Part shown: positions 46,479-55,700 of the stretch, in pieces
How the letters are laid out: the number at the start of each line of letters is the position of its first letter
Position numbering within the stretch: the stretch's first letter is position 1
IMG/VR virus record: IMGVR_UViG_3300042922_000911
Span: 31,823 to 95,822 of that record
Origin: a virus
Direction: 5' to 3' (one strand)
DNA: 64,000 bases
Notes under the pieces: generated by a model
Told to the model about the DNA's origin: nothing
The model's database searches: none
The model's input: the letters and a program-made list of their open reading frames with translations, nothing else
Translations under genes and position numbers: made by a program

Positions 46479-48164
46479 ATGGCGCGGAAATACATCAATC
46501 CGCTTTTCAGCGGCCAAGCGAACAAGCAGCAACCGGCGGCCCCCTCGATGGGCGCGCTGAACCCGTTGCACGCCCTGCTGCAAGACCCCAACGCCATGGC
46601 CTGGGCGTCGCAGGGCATGTACCAGCCAGCGGCCAATTCGCTCCACTGGTCAACGCTTCGCGCCATGGCGCGCACCTGTCAGCCGGTGGCGGCAACGGTG
46701 CTGACCCGTCAGGATCAAGTCGCCAACTTCGCCAAGCGCCCGAGCTACCCCGGCGACTGTGGCTTCAAGATTCGCATGAAGGACGAGGAAGCCAAGCCGA
46801 GCAAGGCGGCCATCAAGGCCATGCGCGCGCTCGAGGACATTATTCTTCGTTGCGGTGTCGGCCCCAACCCCGGCCGCGCGCGCCCCGGCTTCGACCATTA
46901 CCTTCGCATGCTGACCCGCGACGGCCTGACCCTCGACGCCATGGCCACCGAGCTGCGGCCCGACCGCAAGGGGCGTCTGTTCGACTTCTGGGCGATCGAC
47001 GGCGCGACCATCCGGCACGCGGCCCCCTCGTATGAGGCCAACCAGGCCGCGAAGACCGGGTACGGCAACTTCGCGGGCATCGTCGGCGACGGCTACGGCG
47101 GCGTCGTGGTGCCGTCTGACGCCGAGATTGCCTTCGTTCAGGTCGTGCAGGGGCAACCGCAAGCCGAGTTCACGCAAGACGAGCTTGCCTACTGGATTCG
47201 CAACCCGCGAACCGACCTGGAAGCCAATGGCTACGGCGAATCCGAGCTTGAATTGCTGATCGAGGTGATCACGGGCTACCTCAACGGCATGAGCTACAAC
47301 ACGCGCTATTTCACCAGTGGCAACATTCCCGAGGGCGTGCTGTCGGTCGTCGGCAAATACTCGAAAGACAACCTCGACGCCTTCATTCGCTATTGGAACA
47401 GTATGGTGCAGGGCGTCGCGAACGCTCACCGCATCCCGATCATGGGCATGGCCGACGGCAAGGGCCTCGATTGGACGCCGATCAAGGCGAACAACCGCGA
47501 AATGCAGTTCTCCGAATGGCTCGACTTCCTCACGACCATCACATGCGCCATCTACCGGATCGACCGCGAAGAGCTCGGCTTCGGCAACAAGGCCAAGGGC
47601 GAGGCCGGCGGGCTGGGCGGCGACGGGAACAACGACACGACCCTGACGCACTCGCAAATCAAGGGCCTGCGCCCCCTGCTGATGCGGATTCAGAACGGCA
47701 TCAATGAGGACGTGATCGCCAAGCTCCCCGGCGCGGAGGACTTTGAATTTGTCTTCACGGGCATCGAGCCCGACCAGGAGGACAAGAAGATCGACCGGGC
47801 GCAGAAGATGATCGCCGCCGGCCTCGCCACGCCCAACGAAGAGCGCGCCAAGTTCGACATGGAGGCCGTTCCCGAGGATCACCTGTGGGGCGACGCCCCC
47901 GGCAACGCGACGCTCTATCAGGCCTGGTCGATGTGGCTTCAAGCCTCGACCGAGGCCGCGAGCGGCGGCGACGAGGGCGACCCGAATGCTGACCCCGATG
48001 CCGAGGGCGACGCCGCGGCCCCCGGCCAGCCGGGCGCAGCTCCCAAGGGTGCCCCTGGCGACGAGGAAGAGGACGACGGCGGCGATCGCCCCGCCGGCCC
48101 GCCCAAGTTCCCCAAGATCGCCGAGGACGGCACCGAATCTGACGACGAAGAAGAAGACCAGTAG
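46479..48164 (+). CDS. portal protein
   Basis: This 561-residue protein forms the dodecameric portal through which DNA is packaged. It has the helical MYQPAANSLHWSTLRAMAR start, LDAMATELRPDRKGRLFDFW, SELELLIEVITGYLNGMSYN and RYFTSGNIPEGVLSV. The EWLDFLTTITCAIYRIDREELGF region is typical of HK97/SPP1-like portals. The C-terminal ~70 residues are acidic and proline-rich (DEEEDDGGDR), like many portals. Its own promoter and terminator (copy C) set it apart from the upstream small genes. Large terminase is 10 kb upstream, an unusual gap. Confidence 0.8.
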   Translation: MARKYINPLFSGQANKQQPAAPSMGALNPLHALLQDPNAMAWASQGMYQPAANSLHWSTLRAMARTCQPVAATVLTRQDQVANFAKRPSYPGDCGFKIRMKDEEAKPSKAAIKAMRALEDIILRCGVGPNPGRARPGFDHYLRMLTRDGLTLDAMATELRPDRKGRLFDFWAIDGATIRHAAPSYEANQAAKTGYGNFAGIVGDGYGGVVVPSDAEIAFVQVVQGQPQAEFTQDELAYWIRNPRTDLEANGYGESELELLIEVITGYLNGMSYNTRYFTSGNIPEGVLSVVGKYSKDNLDAFIRYWNSMVQGVANAHRIPIMGMADGKGLDWTPIKANNREMQFSEWLDFLTTITCAIYRIDREELGFGNKAKGEAGGLGGDGNNDTTLTHSQIKGLRPLLMRIQNGINEDVIAKLPGAEDFEFVFTGIEPDQEDKKIDRAQKMIAAGLATPNEERAKFDMEAVPEDHLWGDAPGNATLYQAWSMWLQASTEAASGGDEGDPNADPDAEGDAAAPGQPGAAPKGAPGDEEEDDGGDRPAGPPKFPKIAEDGTESDDEEEDQ

Positions 48165-48176
48165 GAGGTTTGAGCT

Positions 48177-48317
48177 ATGTATGAAGCAGACTTGATCAAG
48201 GGCCTCGACGACAACGCCGCGCTGCCCGCCGGTTTCGAGGGCCTGTTGCCCGGCGAGCCCCTGAACAAGGGCGTCGGCCTGGAAGAGGACGAAGAAGAGG
48301 GCGACGACGAGGTTTAG
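48177..48317 (+). CDS. tiny acidic protein
   Basis: This 46-residue protein (ATG 48177, TAG 48315-48317) follows a GTAGGAGGT ribosome site 12 bases after the portal stop. It begins MYEADLIKGLDDNAALPAGF and ends in an acidic run, EEDEEEGDDEV, like the portal's own tail. It could act with the portal or head-assembly proteins. Confidence 0.5.
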   Translation: MYEADLIKGLDDNAALPAGFEGLLPGEPLNKGVGLEEDEEEGDDEV

Positions 48318-48326
48318 GCCTCGCCG

Positions 48327-48383
48327 TTACACAGGAAGGCCGTGCCAACAGTGGGCGGGCCAGGACACAGCCGTTACACAGGA
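48327..48383 (+). repeat. two TTACACAGGA copies before a small head gene
   Basis: Copies at 48327-48337 and 48374-48383. The second reads TTACACAGGAGAAG and is the ribosome site for the ATG at 48392. Confidence 0.8.
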
Positions 48384-48391
48384 GAAGAGAC

Positions 48392-48622
48392 ATGACCAAG
48401 CAGCTCACCGTCGAGGTTTACAACGTCCTGCCGATCTCGCAGGGCCTTTCCAACCTGTTCATGCGCCCCAAGCAGGCGCAGCCCAACAAGCCCGCCGACG
48501 GCCCGCATGAGGTCTTCGGCGACAACCTGGGTTCGGGCGTGTTCCGGCTCGAGGTGCCCGACACCGTGGCGGCCGAGTTCAAGGTCGGCGACGAGCTGAC
48601 CGTCACGATCGCCAAGGCCTAG
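48392..48622 (+). CDS. small head-region protein
   Basis: This 76-residue protein has a beta-rich pattern (QLTVEVYNVLPISQ, GVFRLEVPDTVAAEFKVGDELTVTIAK) resembling a small immunoglobulin-like or decoration domain. It sits between portal and the MuF fusion. Decoration or head-completion is possible; not recognised. Confidence 0.5.
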   Translation: MTKQLTVEVYNVLPISQGLSNLFMRPKQAQPNKPADGPHEVFGDNLGSGVFRLEVPDTVAAEFKVGDELTVTIAKA

Positions 48623-48624
48623 CC

Positions 48625-48687
48625 ATGGCGATCGAGGCCATGGGCAAGTGCCCGGTGACGGGGCTTCCCATCTACCGCCCGAGGTAG
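48625..48687 (+). CDS. possible 20-residue peptide
   Basis: ATG 48625 to TAG 48685-48687 encodes MAIEAMGKCPVTGLPIYRPR, starting two bases after the previous stop. Its CPVTGLPIY phrase looks protein-like, but the size prevents proof. Confidence 0.3.
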   Translation: MAIEAMGKCPVTGLPIYRPR

Positions 48688-48691
48688 GCTG

Positions 48692-51600
48692 ATGGGCGCG
48701 CGAGCGAAAGACTGGCGGCTCAAGCCCGGCGTGCGCGTCGTCCTGGTGGACGACGCCGGCCGGGTTCTTTTGCTGCGTCGGCCTGACGCCGAAGAACTGT
48801 ACGGGGGGCATTGGAACCTCCCCGGCGGCGGCCGTGAGGCGAACGAAACGCCCCTCGGCGGCGCGCTCCGAGAGCTGGAAGAAGAAACCGGCCTGACCGG
48901 CACGCCTACGGGCGCATCGGTGCCGTTCACGTTCCCCGGCGGCACGGGCCGCGCGTTCCTGGTCAGGCACCCGGCCGGGCGGCTCAACGTCGAGAAGCGC
49001 GAGAGCGACGCGGCGCAATGGTTCTACCCCGGCGACTTGCCGCATAACCTGATGCCGCCGACCGCCGAGATCGTGACCCTGCTCGCCGGCACCGGCGGCG
49101 ATCGCCCCATGGCCGACCTTCACCTGACCGCCGATCGCCTGCACGTCGAGCAATGGGTCGCCGAGGCCGTGCGCCCCTGGCTCGAGGCGGCCGTCAAGCT
49201 GAAAGCCAAGCGCCTGACCCTGACCAAGGCGCTCGACCAAGAAGGCCTCGACGAGCTCGCCATGCGTCGCATGCGGCAGCTCCGTCGGCCCGGCTATGAG
49301 CCGGTCGAGGGCCGCGATCTTTGGGTGTCGGCCCCCACGGGTGACGACGACGAGGGCGAAGAGGTCCTGTTTCGATCGCTCGTTCGCGCCCGCAAGATGG
49401 GCATGGCCGAGGCTGCGCGGGCGATCCTGACCGACGCGCGAGCGGGGCAGGTTCCCGAGGGGCACCAGCGCGGCTACCGGAAAAAGACCCTCGAGCGGCT
49501 GCGCTCGACGGCCCGGCGCACGGTGCGCCTGGTCAACGCCACGACCGAGAAGCGGCTTGCGCCGCTCGCGCTCGAGGCCGAGGGCGCAGACGTGTTCACG
49601 GTCATGCAGAAGCTCTACGACATGAGCCGCGCCGAGACAATCGCGATCGACGTGGTGGCGCAGGGTTACGCCGAGGGCGTCATGGAAGTCCTCGCCGGCC
49701 ACGGCTACGCCTTCGTCTACCCGCGCACGATGGGTGACGACAAGGTTTGCCCCGTGTGCCGCGCCCGCGAGGGCGTCAAAATGACGATCAAGCGGTTCCT
49801 CAAGGCCTATCCCTTGCACGTTCGGTGTAGATGCTACCCGCACACCAGCCCCCTCGCCGAGCCGCGCGCGCTCAACTGGCGGGCCAAGAAGACCGCCAAG
49901 GTCATTATGAAAGGACTTGCGACCATGGAAACGAGCCTCATGGCCCTTCGCGCCCTCACGGGCGAGCAGCCCCCCATGGCCGATCTGGTCAAGGCCTTCG
50001 GCGGCAAGGCCGACCCCGAGAAGCTGCGCGAGATCGCCAAGAAGCGCACGCGCGGCCCCGGCGGCAAGTTCGCGGCGGGTAAAGTCACGCCCGAAGAGAT
50101 CAAGAACATCAGGCAGAAAGCCGGTATGGACGCCGGTGCGCCCCCGAAGGGCACCAAGGACCACACCATTCACCACCTCGGCAAGGCCGCGAAGCGCGAG
50201 CGCGACGCCCAGGCGGCGGCTGACGCCCCGGTGCCCATGCAGGCCCCCGGCGACCCGACCGACCCCAAGGGGCCGACCGTCGGGCCGCAGGGGCCGAAGG
50301 CCAGCACCAAGGGGGCGATCGACGACAAGAACCCGCAGCACCTCGTCGAGGCGGCGAACAAGGCCCTCGAGCAGCTCCGTACCCTCAAGCCCGGCACGCC
50401 CGAGTTTGAACACGTCAGGACGCAGTACGAGGGCCTGCGGCAGGCCGTGCGCGGCTGGAACAAGTCGAAGGGCGAGAGCGCCAAGCCCAAGCCCGTCGAG
50501 GTGCCTCCCAAGCCCGACCACTTCGACGGCGAGCTGCGAACCCCCCGACAGTTTGAGCTCGCGGCCGCCGCGGCGACCACGAAGGAAGACGCGATCGCCC
50601 TCGGCAAGCATTTCGAGGCCGTGGCGCAGCGCGACAACCTCGGCAGCGACTACAAGGACACCTGGAACGAGATCAAAGCGGCGATCGCCAAGCTCCCCAC
50701 GCGCGAGGAAGTCGAGCATGGGAAGGCCGAGAAGCAAGCCAAGCTGGAAGGCATCAAGGCGAAGAGCGGTGCGCCCTCGACGCCCGCCCCTGGCCCCGCG
50801 CCCAAGCCCAAACCCAAGAAGGAAGACAAGCCCCAAGAGTTCACGGCGGCCGAGCCGACCGAGGAAGAGAAGAAGGCGAACGCCGAGGCGATCGCCGCCG
50901 TGCCGCACGGCCCCGGTGCCGACTTCGCGAGCGCCCCGCCAGCCGAGGACAAGCCCAAGCCGAAGAGCAAGCAGCCCCACGAAATGACGTTCAGCGAGTA
51001 CCGCGACAGCTACCACGCCGACGTGTCGGGTTCCCGACCCGAGAACCACAAGGCGATCATCAGCCGTGCGCTCGAGCGCGGCGAAACCGTTCCCGACCAC
51101 GTTCTCGACGAGCATGGCGGGCACGGCCGCGCGGTCGTCGAGGGCATGAAGACCTACAACGCCCCGCAGACCGAGGAAATGAAGCAGGAAGAGGGCCGCA
51201 TTGCAGCCGCCGAGGCCGCTGACGGCCGCAAGCCCGCGAAGCCCGACCCGGCCGACGGAGGGGGCGAGGGGGCTGCGGCCGAGCTGCCCGAGGGCGTGAC
51301 GCGCAACGGCGACGGCTACGACTTGGGGCCTGACGCTGACGCCTTTGAAGTGCCGGCGACGGTCAAGAAGCCCGACGGCAGCGACTACGAGAGCTTTGGC
51401 GACCAAGCCAGCGACGAAATGCACCTCGGCCGGTATCAGCCGGGCTACGGCTCGGCGGCCTGGTCGGGCTACTACGATCACGACGAGGAAACGGGCGCGA
51501 AGAGCTGGGATCTGGAAGACGCCCGGCAGATCCTCAAGCTCGACCACGCGATCGGCTGGAAGCAGGCGTCGAAATGCCTGGAAGCCGCCAAGAACGACGA

Positions 51601-52621
51601 CGGCACGGTTCACCCCGAGAAGCTGGCCCAGGCCGTCGCCAAGCACATGGACTGGAAGCGGCAGCAACCGGCGGGCCGGCTCTTCCCCGAAGAGTACGCC
51701 CACATGAAGCTGCATGACGCGGCAAGCAAGGAGAAAGACCCCGCGAAGGCGCGCGCCATGCGGTCGGCCGCGAGCCTCGCGGGGAGCTTCCCCACGGGCG
51801 AAGCGCACCACGACGCCCTGCTCGCGCCCCTGATGGAGGAACAAGCCCACAACTACGACCGGGCGGCACAGGCCGACGCGGCCAACGCCGACCCCGAGAA
51901 GCGCGGCAAGCGCGTCGGCAAGGATGCCCAATTCGCCATGCACCACACCGTCGTCAGCTCCAACCTGACGGCGATCGCCAAGCACCGGATCGCGACCGGG
52001 CAAGAGCCCTTCCCCATCCAGTCGGCGGGGTCGGTCAAGCTGCACCGCGCCGCAGGCCACAAGCTGCCCGACAACGCCACGGGCATCGGGGTCGATAAGC
52101 CGAAAGACACCGATAGCGCCCCGGCCGCAGCTCCAGAGCCCAAGGGCGGCGCGGTCGTTCCGGCGGGGCCGCAGGCTGTCGCCCAGGCCGACGCCCCCGG
52201 CGCGGTCGCTACACAGGAAACCGGCTCGAGGGCTGTTACACAGGAAGCCGAGCAGGGTGGCGCGGCCGTTACACAGGAAGACGCTACACAGGAAGCCCCC
52301 GGCGGGGCCGTGGTGCCCGCGCCGAAGCCCGGCGCGGTGACGGAGGGGGGCGCAGATGGCGACGCGGCAGACGTTGGGGGCAATCCTGCTGATGGCGGGT
52401 CTTCTAGCGACGATCGAGGCGCGGGGGAGGACGCCGCACCCGGCGGGGATAGCGGCGGCGATCGCCCTGACGGCGGCCCTGTACCTGGCGGCGGCGTGAA
52501 GCCCGCGGCGGGCAAGAAGGACGACAAGCATGGCCAGCACATCGGCAAGTTCGTCAGCGGCCTCATGGACGTGCTTCGCAAGGTGAACGCCGAGGTGGAC
52601 AGCGAAAACCTCAAGTCGTAG
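48692..52621 (+). CDS. Nudix hydrolase fused to MuF-like head morphogenesis protein
   Basis: This 1,309-residue protein starts with a Nudix domain. The box is complete at residues 46-68: G46 with E52, then R60-E61 and E64-E65, G67 and L68. It should hydrolyse a nucleoside-diphosphate-linked substrate. A MuF-like domain follows: helices to ~residue 350, then CPVCRAREGVKMTIKRF and HVRCRCYPHTSP, the cysteine/histidine end typical of Mu gpF head proteins. A low-complexity linker and a HEMTFSEYRDSYHADVSGS module near residue 766 are shared with the next gene. The final ~130 residues are disordered, glycine-rich and hold four TTACACAGG copies. Being near the portal, it is probably a virion protein carrying an enzyme into the cell. 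Confidence 0.7.
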   Translation: MGARAKDWRLKPGVRVVLVDDAGRVLLLRRPDAEELYGGHWNLPGGGREANETPLGGALRELEEETGLTGTPTGASVPFTFPGGTGRAFLVRHPAGRLNVEKRESDAAQWFYPGDLPHNLMPPTAEIVTLLAGTGGDRPMADLHLTADRLHVEQWVAEAVRPWLEAAVKLKAKRLTLTKALDQEGLDELAMRRMRQLRRPGYEPVEGRDLWVSAPTGDDDEGEEVLFRSLVRARKMGMAEAARAILTDARAGQVPEGHQRGYRKKTLERLRSTARRTVRLVNATTEKRLAPLALEAEGADVFTVMQKLYDMSRAETIAIDVVAQGYAEGVMEVLAGHGYAFVYPRTMGDDKVCPVCRAREGVKMTIKRFLKAYPLHVRCRCYPHTSPLAEPRALNWRAKKTAKVIMKGLATMETSLMALRALTGEQPPMADLVKAFGGKADPEKLREIAKKRTRGPGGKFAAGKVTPEEIKNIRQKAGMDAGAPPKGTKDHTIHHLGKAAKRERDAQAAADAPVPMQAPGDPTDPKGPTVGPQGPKASTKGAIDDKNPQHLVEAANKALEQLRTLKPGTPEFEHVRTQYEGLRQAVRGWNKSKGESAKPKPVEVPPKPDHFDGELRTPRQFELAAAAATTKEDAIALGKHFEAVAQRDNLGSDYKDTWNEIKAAIAKLPTREEVEHGKAEKQAKLEGIKAKSGAPSTPAPGPAPKPKPKKEDKPQEFTAAEPTEEEKKANAEAIAAVPHGPGADFASAPPAEDKPKPKSKQPHEMTFSEYRDSYHADVSGSRPENHKAIISRALERGETVPDHVLDEHGGHGRAVVEGMKTYNAPQTEEMKQEEGRIAAAEAADGRKPAKPDPADGGGEGAAAELPEGVTRNGDGYDLGPDADAFEVPATVKKPDGSDYESFGDQASDEMHLGRYQPGYGSAAWSGYYDHDEETGAKSWDLEDARQILKLDHAIGWKQASKCLEAAKNDDGTVHPEKLAQAVAKHMDWKRQQPAGRLFPEEYAHMKLHDAASKEKDPAKARAMRSAASLAGSFPTGEAHHDALLAPLMEEQAHNYDRAAQADAANADPEKRGKRVGKDAQFAMHHTVVSSNLTAIAKHRIATGQEPFPIQSAGSVKLHRAAGHKLPDNATGIGVDKPKDTDSAPAAAPEPKGGAVVPAGPQAVAQADAPGAVATQETGSRAVTQEAEQGGAAVTQEDATQEAPGGAVVPAPKPGAVTEGGADGDAADVGGNPADGGSSSDDRGAGEDAAPGGDSGGDRPDGGPVPGGGVKPAAGKKDDKHGQHIGKFVSGLMDVLRKVNAEVDSENLKS
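52209..52294 (+). repeat. four-copy TTACACAGGA cluster in the disordered tail
   Basis: Copies at 52209 (CTACACAGGAA), 52236 (exact), 52269 (exact) and 52284 (CTACACAGGAA), all in the frame giving ATQE or VTQE. They sit in a GA-rich, low-complexity segment. Confidence 0.85.
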
Positions 52622-52646
52622 CGCGAAGAGCTGCGAGAAACAACCG

Positions 52647-52685
52647 GGGCGCGTGGCAGAAAACAGGCCTGCCGCGCGCCCTTTT
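52647..52685 (+). terminator. strong terminator overlapping promoter copy D
   Basis: A 13-base stem GGGCGCGTGGCAG (52647-52659) with CTGCCGCGCGCCC (52669-52681), containing one T-G wobble, is followed by TTTT (52682-52685). The loop is AAAACAGGC. The TGGCAG half of the promoter box is part of the stem. Confidence 0.75.
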
Positions 52686-52701
52686 CCGTATGCTGAAAAC
52701 C
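52654..52701 (+). promoter_or_regulatory. bipartite phage promoter, copy D
   Basis: TGGCAGAAA at 52654-52662, 26 bases, then TATGCT at 52689-52694. It would drive the giant polyvalent gene starting at 52741. Confidence 0.6.
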
Positions 52702-52740
52702 ACCATTTGACACCCCGACGGGAACAGGAGAGTTAGCAGC

Positions 52741-55700
52741 ATGAGCCTCGCCCACAACCCCTTTTTGCGCCGCATGTCGGCCACTATCCTCGCGCTTTCG
52801 GTGAACCTGCACCAGGCCGACGAGCAAGACGCCCTCGAAAAGGCGCTCGTCGATGTGAAGCAGCACAGCCGCGTCACGAAGAGCGGCAAGACCGTCACCG
52901 TGAAGCAGCACCAGCGCGCCGTTCTCTCGGGCGCTGAGAAAACCGACGTGGTTCACCACCTCGCGCAGGCCATGGCCGACAAGGCCAACGGCGGCCGCGC
53001 GCGCATCGACCACCACGGCCACGCGCTCACGGCCGCGCACGCGATCGCCAAGAAGACCGGCAAGGCCGTCCACGTCACCAGCCACAAGGACGGCGGCTTC
53101 GTGCTGTCGCACGCGGCCCCCAAGAAGGCGGGCGTCGGCTCGATCGCGGTTCACGGCGACGGCAAGCACGTCATGCACCACCCCGAACACGGCAAGGTCG
53201 AGCTGAGCCGCGATCACGCGGCCAAGGTCTTGAAGGCCAAGCACCGCCCGGTTCAGGTGACGGCCCAGGCCCCCTCGAGCGAGAAGGCCCCGGCCCCCGA
53301 GAAGCCCAAGAAGGCCAGCGCGGCGCTCGCGGCCGTGCCCGTGCAGCCCAAGAAAGCCATCGTCCATTCCGAGGTGCCCGGCGGGCCGAAGTACGCGAGC
53401 CTGCACGCCGACGAGATCAACGTCGATGCCAACGCCTACCAGTTCAAGGACGGCGGCGATCAGCATGGCGTCACCGATCGCTTGAAGAGCGTGACGAGCT
53501 GGGATGCGACTTCCGGCCTCATGAACCCCATCCTGGTTCATGAGCGCGCCGACGGCACGCACTACGTCGTGGACGGCCACCAGCGCACCGGCCTCGCCAA
53601 GCGGCTCAAGGAACAGGGCCACGACATTCCCCCGCTCAACGCCGTGATCTTCAAGGAATCCGACGGCTACACCGTGGACGAAATGAAGCGGATCGGCGCG
53701 CTCGCCAACATTCGGCAGGGCACCGGCACGGCCGTCGATATTGCCAAGGTCATGAAGGTGCGCGCCTTCGACGAGCATGAGCGCGCGACCATCCCCGCCG
53801 GCAGCAACGAGGACTTCAAGGACGGCGAGGCGATCGCCAGCCTGTCGAAGGAAGCGTTCGACTACCTGACCACCGCTGGCGTCCACAAGGACCCCAAGAA
53901 GAACGCGCAGTTCGCGGCGATCGTCGCGCGCAAGATCAGCGACCCCAAGGAACAGGTCGCAGCTCTTCGCGAGCTCAAGAACGACCCGCCCGCCGGCCGC
54001 GAGGAATGCGAAGACGTGGTGGACGAGCTTGCATCCGAGGGGTTCGCCAACAAGCACGTTCAGCGCGACATTTGGGGCAACGAGAAGCAGACCGAGAGCC
54101 TGGCGAAGCCCACGGCCGAGATCAAGGCGACCGTGCGCCGCATGCTGGAATCGGAAAAGAGCGCCCTCGGCAACGCCGTGAGGCACAAGGCCCGGCTCGA
54201 GGCGGCCGGTAACAAGATCGACGAGGCCGCGAACAAGAAGGGTTACGACGCGGCCGATACACTCTCCAAGGTCCTCAAGGAGTTCAGCGGCCGTAACACG
54301 CAGAACGAGGTGAAAGACGCCATCAAGGAGGCAGCGAAGCAGTATGCAACAGGAGAAATCAGCCGGAAACGAGCCGCCGATCGGGTCGTCGAAGCCCTCG
54401 AAAGCTTCTACGCCGGGCATGCGGGTGGCGGCAGCGGTCACAGCGTACCACGAAGCGCATCAGCAGGCCCCGAAACTCTTTTCGAGGCAGACACCCCCAT
54501 CCAAGTAAGCAGCGATCAGCTCGGCTTGCTCGGCGGGGAGGCATCCGGCGCGGGCGTCGGTTCCCCTGGCCCGGCCGGGATGCCCGCCCCGGCCGCGAGC
54601 GAGCGCGATCAACTGGAAGCGGCCGTCGCGGCCAAGCTCGGCGGCGCGGTGCCCAAGGAGGTCGGCCACGTTCTCGACATGGCGGGCAACCCTGACAAGG
54701 TGTATGCCGCGATCCAGCTCGCCGAGAAGCGCGCGGCCGAGTACAAAAATTCCCGGCACGAAGACGAGCGCGCCATGGTCGATGCCTACAAGCACGCCGC
54801 GGCGGCGATTCTCGACACGCCCACGTTCAAGGCCCGCGATAGCGTCATGCGTGCCGAGGACGCGAAGCGCGCCAAGATCGACAACGGCAAGAACGCCCCG
54901 GCGGGCAAGCCGACCCCGCCGGCCCCCAAGGGCGAGCCGTCGGTTCTCGACAAGCTGAAAGCCGAAATGGACACGGCGCAGGATGCCTTCGTGGCCAAGC
55001 ACATGGAAGACCTCAAGCCGCACATGCGCGACGAGCTCGATCACCTGGAAGCCAAGTCGTCGATCAACGCGGCGTTCTCGGCGAACCTGACCGACGCCAA
55101 GCGCCATGACGCCGTGGAATCGGTCAAGCGCCAGTTTGTCGCGGGCGTTCAGGGCAAGGGCGCGCTGACCGACGCCGATCACACCGAGCGCGGCATGCGC
55201 GCCGACGCCATGAAGAAGCAAGCCGCCTACCACGCGGCCTCGACGGCGCACGACGAGGCCCGCTTCAAGGGCGGCGACGCGGCGGGCACCAAGAAGGCCA
55301 AGGAGGACGCTCACGCCGCCTGGAAGGATGCCGAAAACAACCTGACCCGCCACCTGACCGGCAACAAGGCCCCGGCCGCGAGCGAGGCCCCGAAGGCTGG
55401 CGCGTCGGCCGACGAGCTGCACGCTGCCTACCAGGCGGCGGCGTCGAAGGCCAGCCGCGCCATGGGCCGCGATAGCGCGGCGTTTGAGCAGCACATCGGC
55501 GAGGCCAACAAGCACGCCGAGGCCTACAAGCAGCTCACCGGCAAGCCGGTCCTGCACCATGGCAAGGATGCCGGCGGCGATCGCCCGGCGAGCAAGCCGC
55601 AAGGCCCCTCGCTCGAGGGCCAGAAGGGCTCGACGCCCGGCGCTCACGAAATGACGTTCAGCGAGTACAAGAACAGCATCCACGCCGAAATTGGCGGGTC

